A stretch of DNA of 64,000 bases from Gerris lacustris (lineage: Eukaryota; Arthropoda; Insecta; Hemiptera; Gerridae). The stretch lies in the NCBI GenBank assembly GCA_951217055.1, contig OX578277.1, forward strand, positions 102,055,511 to 102,119,510, given 5' to 3'. The notes under the pieces were generated by a model. The model searched no databases and was not told the DNA's origin. It was given only the letters and a program-made list of their open reading frames with translations. Positions within the stretch are counted from its first letter, which is position 1. Each line of letters opens with the position of its first letter. A program made the position numbers and the translations under genes. Positions 22,721-33,572 of the stretch are shown here, piece after piece.

Positions 22721-23714
22721 TCCTGTTTTCAAAAACATAGTACACGTCAGGAAAATTTAGATGTAACCACTCAAAAAAGCAGTCAAAAATAAAAAAAAAA
22801 AATAAAAAAAAATAAATAAATAAAAAATAAAAAATAAATAAATAAAACTATATGTAGCTTAGAGGGAAATGTTTTTTTTTTTTTTACTAAAATAGGTTTA
22901 AAAAGTTACACTTTGGAGGAGTAAGATGTGCAGTGTGCATATTATCCTTTAGCATCTTAGGTATGTACATAGGTATATGGTTCTTTTGAGGTTATAATGG
23001 CCGCAATTTTGGGTATATATTTTTAAAATACAAATGTTGCATTTAAGTTGTGAAGTTCGCAACATTTTTATCTTTCTTTAGGCAAAATAAGTTTTATTTG
23101 TACACCAAATTTCAAATCTTTATTCAAATCTACAAAAAGTCGGGTGATATGGTCCAAGATGCGACGAACGGACATACGAACTAAAAGCATAAGAGTTGCT
23201 AGGTTGACCTCGAAACCCAAATACAAACAATGCTTTATAAAACATGCACTTTTAAAAAGGAAAAAAAAGGTGTTCTGTCAACAGTTTTTTTTTTTTTTTG
23301 CAATTTGTTGATAGTCACACGCATATATCTTTAGTGTCTTTCGGCACTCGTATACTGTGATCGCTAGTATATTTAAAAAATATAATTAAAGGGGTTGTTG
23401 GAAAAATTATTTTCTCCTTTAGTGCACGCTGTGCCTTCAACATGTGCCTTTTGTGTGTTTTTATAATAGCTTTTTCTTTTTCAATACAATGGTATTAAAT
23501 AAAAGTGGTTGGCTAAATAAAACATTTGATTAATTAACGATGCTTGTCTTGTCAAGTAGATTATTGATTTACTGGTCAGGGTTTATCCTATTAATAAATT
23601 ACAGCACCATAGGTTTTCCACGAGGAATTAATTCTGAGTATTTTTAACTTAATTTACAACGAATTGGTTGTAGTGACCGATATTTTGTGGTAATCAAACG
23701 TAATTATAATTAAT
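22721..23714. other. Unassigned, with simple A- and T-rich tracts
   Basis: It holds an (AAAT)n-like tract at 22785-22850 and poly-T at 23284-23300. The segment 23095-23230 (GTCGGGTGATATGGTCCAAG) resembles a family G part. No gene is seen. Confidence 0.4.
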
Positions 23715-24835
23715 ACACAATTAAATAAATTGGACACTGTTTGTTTAATCAATAATAATTGTCTAACCGCAATAGCTTCACGACCTAAAGTACTAATAAA
23801 AAAGGATAAGGCTAAATCTCTTCTGCACCCGTCAGTCGTTTTACAAGAGCATTTGAAGCACCGATCATCTCATCCTGATGCAACTGTTCTCTACACGGAT
23901 GCGTCGAAATGTCACCAAGGAACTGGATACGCTTATCTCCATGAAGATCACTCGGCGACCTTCTCTGGCTCAAAGTGGAGCTCAATATTCACACTAGAAT
24001 TAGAAGCCATCTTGAAAGCAGTCGAATATGCAGCCGAATAAGCAATCAGTAAGGTAATCATTTATTCAGATTCACAAAGCGCTCTACAATCTTTAGACAA
24101 ACTTTATTCACAAAATTTTACGGTCCACAAAATTAGGGAAGTTATAACCAAACAAAAAATGGATATTACTTTTTCATGGGTCCCCAGTCACATACGTATC
24201 CCGGGTAATGATAAGGTAGACGGGATAGCTAACACTGCAGTGATCCAGGGTAGCAAAACCAACACTTTAGTAACTTCCAAAGACATACAAGCATATATTT
24301 CTACTTGTATAAAGCAAACCTGGCAGACTAATTGGACAGAGAGTAATGCAAAATTAAAGCACATTAAACCCATTATAGAAGACTGGACAACAAGCTACAG
24401 ATCTGACAGACATGAGGAGACTGTACTTTGTAGACTTAGAATAGGCCACACCAGACTAACGCACAGTTATTTGTTTACTAGAGAAAGAGTCCTCCCTAGA
24501 TGTAGATGTAGATATTGTAACGACATACTGACTGTTCCACACCTACTTATAGACTGCCCACAGCTAGAACTTTTACGAAAACACCACAATTTACCAGAGG
24601 CTATGATACAGTTATTAGGAAATGAAAGCAACACAGTATTAACCATTTTACTATACCTTAAAAACACGGATTATTACAACGAAATATAAATTTTTAAGTA
24701 AGACGGGCTATTAGGACGTTTTAATGTTATCAACATTATAGTTAGGTACTATATAGTTAGGTTTGAGGGAACAATTAGTTCCCTAACATGATCAGGGAGT
24801 TAATAACCTTAGCCGTCAAACACCCATTAATAAAA
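23715..24835 (+). pseudogene. 3' end of a non-LTR retrotransposon with RNase H domain, one stop codon
   Basis: One reading frame runs 23730-24689, broken only by TAA at 24039-24041. It codes for a ribonuclease H domain: LYTDAS (first Asp), TLELEA (Glu), IYSDSQSALQSL (second Asp) and WVPSHIRIPGNDKVDGIAN (last Asp), so the four catalytic acidic positions are present. Downstream are CRLRIGHTRLTHSYLF and a zinc-knuckle-like CRCRYCNDILTVPHLLIDC, typical of the C-terminus of I/Jockey-group LINEs that carry RNase H. The endonuclease and reverse transcriptase are missing: the copy is 5'-truncated, as LINEs usually are. A 3' UTR runs to about 24835, ending near TAATAAAACAATAACAATTA. One stop in about 320 codons suggests a fairly young dead copy. 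Clade assignment is uncertain. Confidence 0.92.
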
Positions 24836-24974
24836 CAATAACAATTACAATACAAATTTCTATCAGTCGATCTTTTCAGACTTTCGACTATTTTTAAAAA
24901 CAATTATACAATTTTATATAGCCATTAGCTTATCACTTATCACGTATCTAGATAGTTATTACAAGCTTATAATA

Positions 24975-25260
24975 TTAACTTGCAATGTATGTATGTATGT
25001 TCGGGTCAAATCTTACAACTGAATTTTAAAGCAGTTATCCTCAACTGATTGAATTGAAATATTGCATACACGTTTAGTTTGGATGACAATGCATGGTTAG
25101 CTAAGTGACGTCATTCTAAATCCAATATGGTGGGAAGTTCAAGATGGCGGACTAGTTATGTTTTAACACGCCCATGATATGGGTATCAAATGAAAGGGTT
25201 TAGTGAGAAGAATACGAATAAAAGCTTGTATTAAAAATATTTTTTAAAAATCAACTTATT
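24975..25260 (-). repeat. Family F repeat, copy 2
   Basis: A reverse copy of 20375-20675. It ends with TATGTATGTATGTTCGGGTC (tail) at the left and the complement of the AAACCCTTTCATTTGATACC block at the right. It lies about 140 bp after the retrotransposon 3' end. Confidence 0.85.
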
Positions 25261-25417
25261 TATCAATTACATTTTGAACAATCCAAATATCAATTTTTTT
25301 AAAACTTTTACGTAGTTCCTTGAGTAACTTCTATAATTCAATAAATTTAACTTCATAACTATGTCTTACTTGTTAATTTCCTAGTTTCGAATTTAGCTTT
25401 AGTATACTTCATAGACG

Positions 25418-25905
25418 GGTACTTCTTTAGATTGTTATGGCATTTCTTTAGATTGTTACTCCCCTTATAAAGAAAACAGAGTGGAGTAACAATCTAAAGG
25501 AGGTGTACAGAATGTTCTTCTTTAGACTGTTACTCCCCTTATAAAAACAGAAGTGTGATATTCCTTTGTCCCAATGACCATTGGACTAAACATCACTTTG
25601 TCTTAATAGTTACTTAGTTAAAGTCATTTATATTCTAAAAACACAGAGGGGAGTAACAATCTAAAGAAGTAACATAGTTACTCCCCTATATCTTTTTAGA
25701 ATATAAATGACTAACTAAATAACTATTAAGACAAAGGGTTGATTAGTCCAATGTACTTTGGGACAAAGGAATATCTCACTTCTGTTTTTATAAGGGGTGT
25801 AACAGTCTAAAGAAGAACATTCCGTACACCTTCTGTAGATTATTATTCTCCTCTGTTTTTTTATAAGGGGAGTAACAATCTAAAGAAGTGCCTATAGACG
25901 TTCCT
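25418..25905. mobile_element. Foldback element, arms about 230 bp
   Basis: Outer unit TTTAGATTGTTACTCCCCTT occurs at both ends and twice inside, in both orientations. The centre pairs GAGGGGAGTAAC (near 25646) with GTTACTCCCCTA (near 25677). Arms contain CCATTGGACTAA/TTAGTCCAATGT and GTCATTTATATTCTAAAAA with its complement. The inner part recurs, diverged, at 43385-43640. No transposase. Confidence 0.88.
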
Positions 25906-26117
25906 TACTGAACCCTTCACACTGGCAGTTGCACACCTCCCACGTCCTTAATCCTCATTTCTGAGCCCCCACTACTAATTAATACCTTCACAAACATCCC
26001 CCCCCCCCTACTTTTAGCATTTATGTTAACAAGATTTTTTTACATATGTAAATATTTTGGTTCAGTTCGTATTCTTAGCTCTTTAAATAACAGATACTTT
26101 CAAAAATAGACTGCAAA

Positions 26118-26665
26118 TTAGTGTGGCACATAGCTTCCTTGCATCCCAACAGGTACTTTATTGATTTTATGCTTTTAAAGTCCATTATTGTCTAATTTAT
26201 TTTATTGTTTCCCCCGGTTTTTTTAATGCAAAAATTGTTTTGATTTTTGATGACCTAAAGTATCAATTTAGCAAAATTTAAAGAGCGCAGACAGTTGAAA
26301 TTAATCTGGTGCTATCTGCGGGCTACATTCGACAAACCATTAGTCGTAGAGTACTTTTGAAGATATTGGTGTAAATAAATGTATGTTTGTGCACACGTGG
26401 AAGAGAAACAAATATGCACAGAAAGTTGAAACCTATATATGGAACCAACAATGAGCCAATTGTGACCTACCATCTAAATTTCATTAAAATCGGACGAGTA
26501 TAGTTTATAGGATATGTGTGTTCGTAAAAATAAGCGACAGACAGACACGGAACCATACAATTTTTCCTGATATCTGAAACGGATTTCTGTCTTGGAATAT
26601 TTGGAATCGGAGATATAAAATATTTACGTTCTTCAATACGATCACATAGCTTCCGTTACTTTGTA
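26118..26665 (-). mobile_element. Family B element, near full length
   Basis: It runs from TTAGTGTGGCACATAGCTTC to CGATCACATAGCTTCCGTTA. Central blocks: GTGCACACGTGGAAGAGAAA, AGTTGAAACCTATATATGGA and a CAGACAGACACGGAAC tract. Both ends carry CACATAGCTTCC in the same orientation, so the ends are not simple inverted repeats. Confidence 0.85.
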
Positions 26666-26766
26666 GTTAGTAGTTAGTAGTTATAGTCAACAAATTAACT
26701 TTATCGAACACGTTTTACTCTAAATACTCAAAACATATCCAATAGTTATAAGTACAATATTAGGTT

Positions 26767-26901
26767 TGTTCCAACCACACTTCAAACTGGTTTGGAACTG
26801 TCCGACGCATGCGCATCGGACCGCATTTGCACGTTTTTTGCTAATGCACATGCGTCGTACAGTTTGGAACTAGTTTGAGGTGTGGTTGGAACAAACCTAT
26901 T
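26767..26901. mobile_element. MITE hairpin, about 135 bp
   Basis: TAGGTTTGTTCCAACCACAC at the left pairs with GTGTGGTTGGAACAAACCTA at the right. The arms run about 55 bp with few mismatches (GTCCGACGCATGCGCA with TGCACATGCGTCGTAC). Flanks allow ATT or TTA as a 3-bp duplication, so the superfamily is open. A relative lies at 49824-49953. Confidence 0.87.
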
Positions 26902-27081
26902 ATCGCTTAAATTGAGTTTAAGCAATTTAGAAGTTTGTAGTCTTGGAATCAATATTACATTGATCCATAATATTAATTCAATATTATGGAATCAATAAGA
27001 CAATCTGTATCGTGTAATTATAGAATACATTATTATATGAAGTATAATATACATAAATAAATATATGCAACAGTTACTAAC

Positions 27082-27213
27082 CTGTACAGACGAGACGTGA
27101 GTCTTTAAGAAGTGGCGTCATGTCGTACATGCAGGAGCACCTTTCGTCATGACATTGGCTGTTGGGATCTGTACACTGTTCGTTGAAGTCACATGTCTCA
27201 TTCACTCCAACCG
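27082..27213 (-). CDS. Internal exon: EB/EGF-like six-cysteine module
   Basis: On the minus strand the exon follows an acceptor (TATGTTGCAG) and is followed by a donor (GTTAGTAACT). It is 132 bp and begins and ends in phase 1, so it inserts exactly 44 codons. The frame reads VGVNETCDFNEQC, then TDPNSQCHDERCSCMYDM, and ends near LVCT. Cysteine spacing is C-x5-C-x6-C-x4-C-x-C-x14-C, the pattern of EB/EGF-like modules of secreted arthropod proteins. Two further acidic/Asn residues precede Cys2, as in related modules. With exon 43037-43210 it forms a symmetrical module series typical of exon shuffling. Function (extracellular binding or adhesion) is inferred only. No other exon of the gene was found in the window, so the product cannot be named. 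Confidence 0.85.
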
Positions 27214-27544
27214 CTGCAACATAAGTAATACCAAATTAATTAATGCGAAATAATTTATAATGAGGATCAGTGCATCCAAGGGATATAATAAAAGATCGTC
27301 CAAAAAAAATTTTTTTTTGTAAACATTTTATGAGACCGAAAGTAAACAAGAAAAATAATAGGTGATAGAATTTTGTTATAAATAATTAAAATATACTTCT
27401 GCTTTCAAAGAAAATAAACGTTTTATCTAACCGTTATCAAGCGGTTGCGGTTTTGTTTTACAGGTGTCTGTGATTTACAGAATTCATATTATTAATTTTT
27501 GATCCTGAGTACCAATCTATATCTATATACGATCTAAGTACCAA
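27214..27544. other. Intron sequence next to the EB exon
   Basis: It begins (minus strand) with the acceptor region of the exon at 27082-27213. AT-rich, with a T/A run at 27306-27318. No other feature. Confidence 0.5.
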
Positions 27545-28236
27545 TCTATATCCGAAAGGAATTGTAGTCCCTACCCCCTACCTGATACTGCTAATGAGTT
27601 CTTACTAAATCTAATGTGTTTTTGGCTTGAAATAGTTCCATATCCGAACCTATATCCGAAAGGAACTGTAGTCCCTACCCCCTACCTGATACTGCTAATG
27701 AGTTCTTACTAAATCTAATGTGTTTTTGGCTTGAAATAGTTCCATATCCGAACCTATATCCGAAAGGAACTGTAGTCCCTACCCCCTACCTGATACTGCT
27801 AATGAGTTCTTACTAAATCTAATGTGTTTTTGGCTTGAAATAGTTCCATATCCGAACAATCTATATCCGAAAGGAACTCTAGTCCCTACCCCCTACCTGA
27901 TACTGCTAATGAGTTCTTACTAAATCTAATGTTTTTTTTGGCTTGAAATAGTTCCATATCCGAACAATCTATATCCGAAAGGAACTCTAGTCCCTACCCC
28001 CTACCTGATACTGCTAATGAGTTCTTACTAAATCTAATGTTTTTTTTGGCTTGAAATAGTTCCATATCCGAACAATCTATATCCGAAAGGAACTCTAGTC
28101 CCTACCCCCTACCTGATACTGCTAATGAGTTCTTACTAAATCTAATGTTTTTTTTGGCTTGAAATAGTTCCATATCCGAACAATCTATGTCCGAAAGGAA
28201 TTTTTGGGTTCAAATAGTTCCATCTGCAACCGAACA
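27545..28236. repeat. 104-108-bp tandem array, six units plus a partial
   Basis: TCCGAAAGGAA recurs at 27551, 27655, 27759, 27866, 27974, 28082 and 28190. The first three units are 104 bp; later ones are 107-108 bp through a CAAT insertion and a longer T-run (GTTTTTTTTGGC). The length change marks two expansion phases. It lies in the presumed host intron. Confidence 0.95.
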
Positions 28237-28454
28237 AATCTTTTTCTTTTATGTTCTTTTTATTTTTCTGGATTGAACAAAGAAAAATCACCAGATCCAC
28301 AAAACAGTAAATTTTTGTTAGATTCTTAACAGACTTAATTCTTTAGATCATAATTTATCTTTAGCTGATGTGGATTGATAAAATGAGATTTAGTACTGAG
28401 AGGAATTAGACGAGTAGGGAGTAGGTACAAGATATATATTTTTAAATAAATCTA
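28237..28454. other. Unassigned
   Basis: AT-rich, nothing recognised. Confidence 0.35.
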
Positions 28455-28620
28455 AATGATATAACTAGATATTGCGTGGCTCTATCATTGAAGCGAGCTT
28501 ATAGTGTATATTAGTAGCTTATAAATATGTATTTAATATTGAGAAAATTTATCATGATGCGTTGATAGTTAAAGTTGAATAGCTAAAAGCTCGCTTGCGC
28601 TCGGTTCGATTAAAGCTGCC
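28455..28620 (+). repeat. Family H fragment
   Basis: GCGTGGCTCTATCATTGAAG matches 62452-62471. The block AGCTCGCTTGCGCTCGGTTC resembles the end of the copy at 62440-63235 (GAAGCTCGCTACGCTCGCTT). The central part is missing. Confidence 0.6.
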
Positions 28621-28904
28621 ACATATTTCAGATATGTAAAAAACTCAAAATAAATAAATGGTGGTAAAAAAGAGTGTAAAATATTTAAAGAGGCAATAGT
28701 ATGGACCAAAATAAAATATAAGTCTTAGTAAACACGGCCGCAAAAGTAACGTTTCCGAGATATAGAAGGTTATTATGTATTTTTTAAACATTTATTCACA
28801 ATTATTTATTTATTATGGACAAACAATGAAAAGAAATTTATAGCAAAAACCAAATAATAAAGTTACAAAGGACAGATAGAGAATAATGTCAAGATAAAAA
28901 GAAC
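28621..28904. other. Unassigned
   Basis: AT-rich, no supported feature. Confidence 0.35.
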
Positions 28905-29515
28905 TTTTTATATACTACGTTTTTAAATTTTCTGTTGAATCGTATGTAATGTTGATAATATAGTTGTTATTGTTATATAATATATTTATAATGTTAGTGA
29001 AAAAAAAAATAGTTCCGAATTTATTTACTTCACATAAATGACAACCATCCAGAGAGCTGATCTTAAACCTATAAAAGGATAAATCTTTGTACAACGGATC
29101 TCCCCAACACCAAATCTAAGCGTGACATCGATATATTTGAAATAATATAATCGATAACTAATATAATCGATATTTCCTGTTTTGCTGTCATTCAATGTTT
29201 ATCTATCACAAATTTGAGACCCGTCAAAATGAAGATTGCGTAAATATTGGATATGGCAAAACAAATAAAATAACTTGCGGATTATTTCCGAACTAACTTT
29301 CCGTACAGCAAAATTTGCTGAAAACGAATTTAATTCTGCTGAAAGATGGCTAAAAGTATTAAAATAATGCATTGTCATCGTGTTCTGAGCTATGCTAAAA
29401 GTTTCAAATGTCTAGCTATTCGGGAAGTTAGTTAGAAATCGATTGCCAGATTTGTACCGGACAAACAAACAAACAAGAATGCAAGCTAATAAAAACGTAG
29501 TAAAAAATAGTCTAT
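28905..29515 (-). repeat. Family E repeat, copy 2
   Basis: A reverse copy of 20781-21375: TGACAACCATCCAGAGAGCT, CAACGGATCTCCCCAACACC and ACAAACAAACAAGAATGCAA. The two copies are 7.5 kb apart in opposite orientation. Confidence 0.87.
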
Positions 29516-29620
29516 TGTTCACTGTCTGTCTCCCGTTGTTAATAATAATTATAATTTGATTTAAATTATAATTTAAAATTTCTGTAGTATGAATACTACC
29601 AAAAACTTAAAAATTGAGTA
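29516..29620 (+). repeat. Palindromic tRNA element, right arm only
   Basis: It starts TTCACTGTCTGTCTCCCGTT and continues through AATTATAATTTGATTTAAAT to CTACCAAAAACTTAAAAA, matching the right arm and tail of 42280-42592. The tRNA-like part and left arm are absent. Confidence 0.75.
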
Positions 29621-29621
29621 A

Positions 29622-29885
29622 CAGAGGATGTTCAAAGTGTCCTTTCTCCATTTTCAAACAGGCAGGACATCTTTGTCTGAAGGATATTCCAACTCTTTCT
29701 GAATCCTCCTCATTGGCTCATTGTTAGCATTTTTTAATTATTTTTTAGCTGCAGCTCCTCGAGGCTATTTACAGGAGTACCCTAGACTAATGTTTTTAAA
29801 TATCCCCAATAAAATAAATCTAGAGGGCTTAAATCAGGGGATCTAGCAGTCAGAAAACAAAGGGATTTTCGAAAAAGTTTCTTTG
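29622..29885 (-). pseudogene. Tc1/mariner-type transposase C-terminal remnant
   Basis: The minus strand reads ARSPDLSPLDLFYWGYLKTL, then GTPVNSLEELQL and, near the end, a SCLFENGERTL-like stretch. In related IS630/Tc1/mariner transposases the PDLSPLDF motif holds the third catalytic Asp, and the C-terminus carries an NGGHFEHLL motif. The Asp is present here, but the frame has stop codons and a frameshift and nothing upstream is recognisable. It is a dead fragment; the exact family within the superfamily is not resolved. Confidence 0.82.
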
Positions 29886-30205
29886 CAGACCGAGGTTTAC
29901 AAAAACGTTTCTTGTTTATTTTTGTCCACATTATTAACTCTTTAAATATTTGACACACTTTTTTTTTCTTTTTTTTTTAAAAAGTCTTAACATAGTAATT
30001 CTCTGATAACAATGAATTTTATATAGGTTACTTAAATTCCTCAAAAAATGATTAAGCACTTGAAATGTCATAGAGAGTGTCACGCATTCCCACAATCTAT
30101 TGTATTATGTTTAAGACCGCCACCTCTTAAGGGTTAATTATGTAATTTTAACTACTGGTTAATTGTCACCATTTGAACTTGACATACTTTTATTTATTTT
30201 TTTTT
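29886..30205. other. Unassigned
   Basis: AT-rich with a T-run at 29959-29978. Nothing else supported. Confidence 0.35.
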
Positions 30206-30810
30206 ACTTTCTCATATAAAGAGAAAGTATTGTGATGGCGCGAAAATTCGATTTTGAGATTTTGATGGATTTACACGTTTTGAGGTCCCCTGAATCCAAA
30301 AAAGTGGTTTTTAAAAAATGTCTGTCGTCTGTCGTCTGTGCAGACGCCTGGAGCCTAAACTACTGGGCTGATTTTGACGAAATTTGGCATACATGTTCAG
30401 AAAAATCATTCCCCCTAGGCGAAATCGAGAAATGAATATTAGCTCCAAATTTGGGGGCGCTACCCCCGAAAAACTCTGAAAAAACGTGAAAAAAAAATTA
30501 TTTCTCGAAAACGGTTACGACGATTTTGATTCAAAAATTCTAAAATGTAGTCCATTTAAATACAAATCCAACGATATAACCCGTTTTCCCGGGAAAAATC
30601 TAGTTCCTGAGAAAATAGCTTAAAACGTGGACATGGAGAGCCCGGGTTCGATTCCCCGCCCGGGAGAAGTTATTTTTATGGTAAATTTTGATGAAATGTT
30701 CAGTAATAATTAAATGTGCATACAAAAACTAATAAATGGAAAACACTTGGCTAAGTAATTATGAACTCGTATATGAGAAAGTTTGTCTGAGTTGTCTCGG
30801 ACCAATTTTT
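30206..30810 (+). mobile_element. Family A element, full length, SINE-like
   Basis: It starts with a perfect small hairpin: ACTTTCTC, loop ATATAAA, GAGAAAGT. Near the 3' end ATATGAGAAAGT inverts the first 12 bases. A pol III B-box-like GGTTCGATTCC lies at 30645-30655 inside GAGAGCCCGGGTTCGATTCC. The element has TCTGTCGTCTGTCGTCTGTG near 30323. The 67-codon ORF at 30232-30435 is not preserved in the other copy. Tentatively a tRNA-related SINE, but the 5' hairpin and missing poly-A are atypical. Confidence 0.75.
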
Positions 30811-31439
30811 TTTTTAACTTGATAACTTTTAAGTCGAATTGAATCAAATGTTTTTCAACATAAGTATTATTATAATCTTTATGCCTTTATGCTTATTTAA
30901 TTAATCCTTTTTTTAATTAGAAAAATATCAAATTTGCTTTTGGTTAATCCAAAACATAAAAAAGTATTTATTTAGTTTTTAAAAGTAAAATAATTTAATG
31001 TATCCAAACAAAAAAACTTAGAGATGAAAAGGGGGGATGAAAAAAAGACATTTTAGACACCAAAATTTACTCTCGTTCATAATAACAGAGCAGTTAAAAT
31101 TAAAAATAAAAAAATACTAAGATGTCTAGTAATATAAAGACGTAGGCTGAAGTAAGATATAAAATGCCAACTGTAATTTAGATTTTTAATTACTTTTCCT
31201 TACAGAAGCCTTTTTTCTCATTACGAAATCACTTTCATTTCTCTATTAAACAACGTTGAAGGGTTAATTAGAAATTAATTAACTTTTTTTTCCTTATTCA
31301 CAAATATTTTTCTCCAATGGGAATGGATAATCACGTCTAAAGAAACATCATTTGAAATAATTTGTTAACTCTTTCCAAATCTACAATACTTCAATGTATA
31401 TAATTAATATTTAATTATAATTAATGAAGTAAATAAGTT
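30811..31439. other. Unassigned AT-rich sequence
   Basis: No gene or repeat recognised. Confidence 0.4.
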
Positions 31440-31745
31440 AATTATAAAAAAAATCATTTTTAAAAACAAGATTTTATTCATATTCTTCTCAGCAAACCCT
31501 TTCATTTGATACCTATATCGTGGACGTGCTTAAAAATTAACTTGTCCACCATCTTGGACTGTCCACCATATTGGATTTAGAATGACGTCACTTAGCTAAC
31601 CGTGCATTGTCATCCAAACTAAACGTGTATGCAAAATTTCAATTCAATCGGTAGAGGATAACTCCTTAAAATTCAGTTGCAAGATTTGACCCGAACATAC
31701 ATACATACATTCATACATACAAACATTGCAAGTTAAATAAAAGCT
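31440..31745 (+). repeat. Family F repeat, copy 3
   Basis: Same strand as 20375-20675. Its tail is a longer (CATA)n run near 31698-31725. The three copies differ mainly in the tail and in a few bases. Confidence 0.87.
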
Positions 31746-32274
31746 TGTAAAATAAAGAGTTATTTAGGAGGCCATGAAAATATAATACTGTGAATATTAG
31801 ATTAACATTTAAATGCCACAAGGTTTAATCACCAAATATCCAACTGCATGTCTCAAATGATTCCTCTTGTAGCGTTCATTAACGTAGAAAATTGATTTTT
31901 GAAATAACCAAAGTAATTAGAATGATAATACTAATTAGAGACTTGTGTTTTTATTTCTTATTATCGTCTAGATCGATGCATCATCTGGTCTTCATCTGTC
32001 AGTTGGAATTGGACACAATGACCATCAGTGTTAAAAACCTTTCTTACCAATCTCAGAATCGAATCAGATCTGCCTAGTAAGTGCAGAAGTTTCAGGCCAG
32101 TGCGTTAATCTGTCGACATCGCCGATCCTCATGCCTTATGTGTTATTTATATGGATAATGAAAGGGAATAATACTAGAACATCAGAAGTTCTTTATAGTT
32201 TAGTTCAACGGATTCTACCTTGTGCTAATTTTGCAGATACATGATACTAAATAAATAAAAAAAATTGGGTACGG
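31746..32274. other. Unassigned
   Basis: A 61-codon plus ORF at 31892-32077 has no recognisable motif and no splice context that I could support. I list it here only as not excluded. Confidence 0.35.
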
Positions 32275-32279
32275 GGTAC

Positions 32280-32372
32280 CTCGGAACTTTTCCTCACTTT
32301 GGAGGCCACTAATGTGGCCTCTCCTGCTGGAGGAAGCAGCATTGGGCATGGTCAGTACTTGGATGGGTGATT
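32280..32372 (+). repeat. 5S-rRNA-like fragment, probably from a SINE
   Basis: GCATTGGGCATGGTCAGTAC followed by TTGGATGGGTGA matches the internal control region of eukaryotic 5S rRNA closely. The 5' part of 5S is not recognisable, so this is not a functional 5S gene. It stops 8 bp before the Helitron start at 32381. Confidence 0.7.
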
Positions 32373-32380
32373 GATTTATA

Positions 32381-33263
32381 TCTTTTTTATACATAAAAAT
32401 GAATGTTTGTCTGTCTATCTGTCTGTCTGTCTCTTATGCCTGCCTAAACCGTTCATCCGATTGCGATGAAACTTTGGGGAATGGTTGGACACATGCCTGG
32501 GAGGGTTTCTGAGTTAGTAAAACTATGTTCCGATATTGGTACACAGGGGTACGAGGTATAAGTGTCAAAGAAATTAATGAAAAATTCAGGAATAATATTT
32601 CTCTAACCTATATCTTTCATCCGATTGCGATGAAACTTTGGGGAATGGTTGGGTGCATGCATGGGAAGGTTTCTGAGTTAGTAAAACTATGTTCCGATAT
32701 TGGTACACAGGGGTACGAGGTATAAGTGTCAAAGAAATTAATGAAAAATTCAGGAATAATATTTCTCTAACCTATATCTTTCACCCGATTGCGATGAAAC
32801 TTTGGGGAATGGTTGGACGCATTCCCGGGAAGATTTCTGAGTTTGTACACAGGGGTACGGGGTACAAAAATGTCAAAGTAATGAAAACCTTTAATAATGC
32901 ATATCGTTGAAAAGCCTTTTAAGAGGACAGGAATTGTTGGTTTATGTTCATTTTTATTTTGGAGGGGGGTAAAATGGAAAATACAGGAAATATATTTCTA
33001 TAATCTATATCTAAGTAAATAAAAATGAATGTTTGTTTATATGTATGGCTCTTACGGCAATATTGTATATGTAAGTATATATTGCAAATTTTAATATATA
33101 TATATATATTTTTTTTTTGTTGTTTTTTTTTTTGTTTTTTTTTTTGTTTTATTAAGCAACATAATTCAACTAAATATTATTACATTTTTTAAAGGTATAC
33201 CAGCTATATATTTCTTATGTTATTAATGTTAATTAGCGATACGAAGTTCGCCAGGTCAGCTAG
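32381..33263 (+). mobile_element. Non-autonomous Helitron, 883 bp
   Basis: It begins with TC (TCTTTTTTATACATAAAAAT, then GAATGTTTGTCTG) after an A at 32380 and ends GCGATACGAAGTTCGC + CAGGTCAG + CTAG before a T at 33264. A 5' TC, a 3' GC-rich hairpin a few bases before CTAG, and insertion between A and T are Helitron hallmarks. It holds no Rep/helicase ORF. A unit of about 164 bp is repeated in the first half (near 32461, 32626 and 32789), which gives two near-identical ORFs at 32525 and 32689; these are repeat artefacts. A second Helitron-like 5' motif (AAATAAAAATGAATGTTTGT) lies at 33016. Confidence 0.85.
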
Positions 33264-33572
33264 TGTCCTATAAAGATCAATGCTACATTTTTATTGTCCT
33301 ATAAAGATCAATGCTACATTTTTATTGTCCTATAAAGATCAATGCTACATTTTTATTGTCCTATAAAGATCAATGCTACATTTTTATTGTCCTATAAAGA
33401 TCAATGCTACATTTTTATTGTCCTATAAAGATCAATGCTACATTTTTATTGTCCTATAAAGATCAATGCTACATTTTTATTGTCCTATAAAGATCAATGC
33501 TACATTTTTATTGTCCTATAAAGATCAATGCTACATTTTTATTGTCCTATAAAGAATAATGCTAAATTTATT
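33264..33572. repeat. 31-bp satellite directly abutting the Helitron 3' end
   Basis: The unit GTCCTATAAAGATCAATG... has period 31 and starts at 33265. Nine units are identical as far as I can read, and a tenth (33544) is degenerate. The array begins two bases after the Helitron's CTAG. Confidence 0.95.

Noticed and set aside
32525..32910. Two near-identical ORFs starting MFRYWYTG
   Set aside because: They come from a 164-bp tandem unit inside a Helitron, and the frame is not conserved in the related fragment at 34640-34970.
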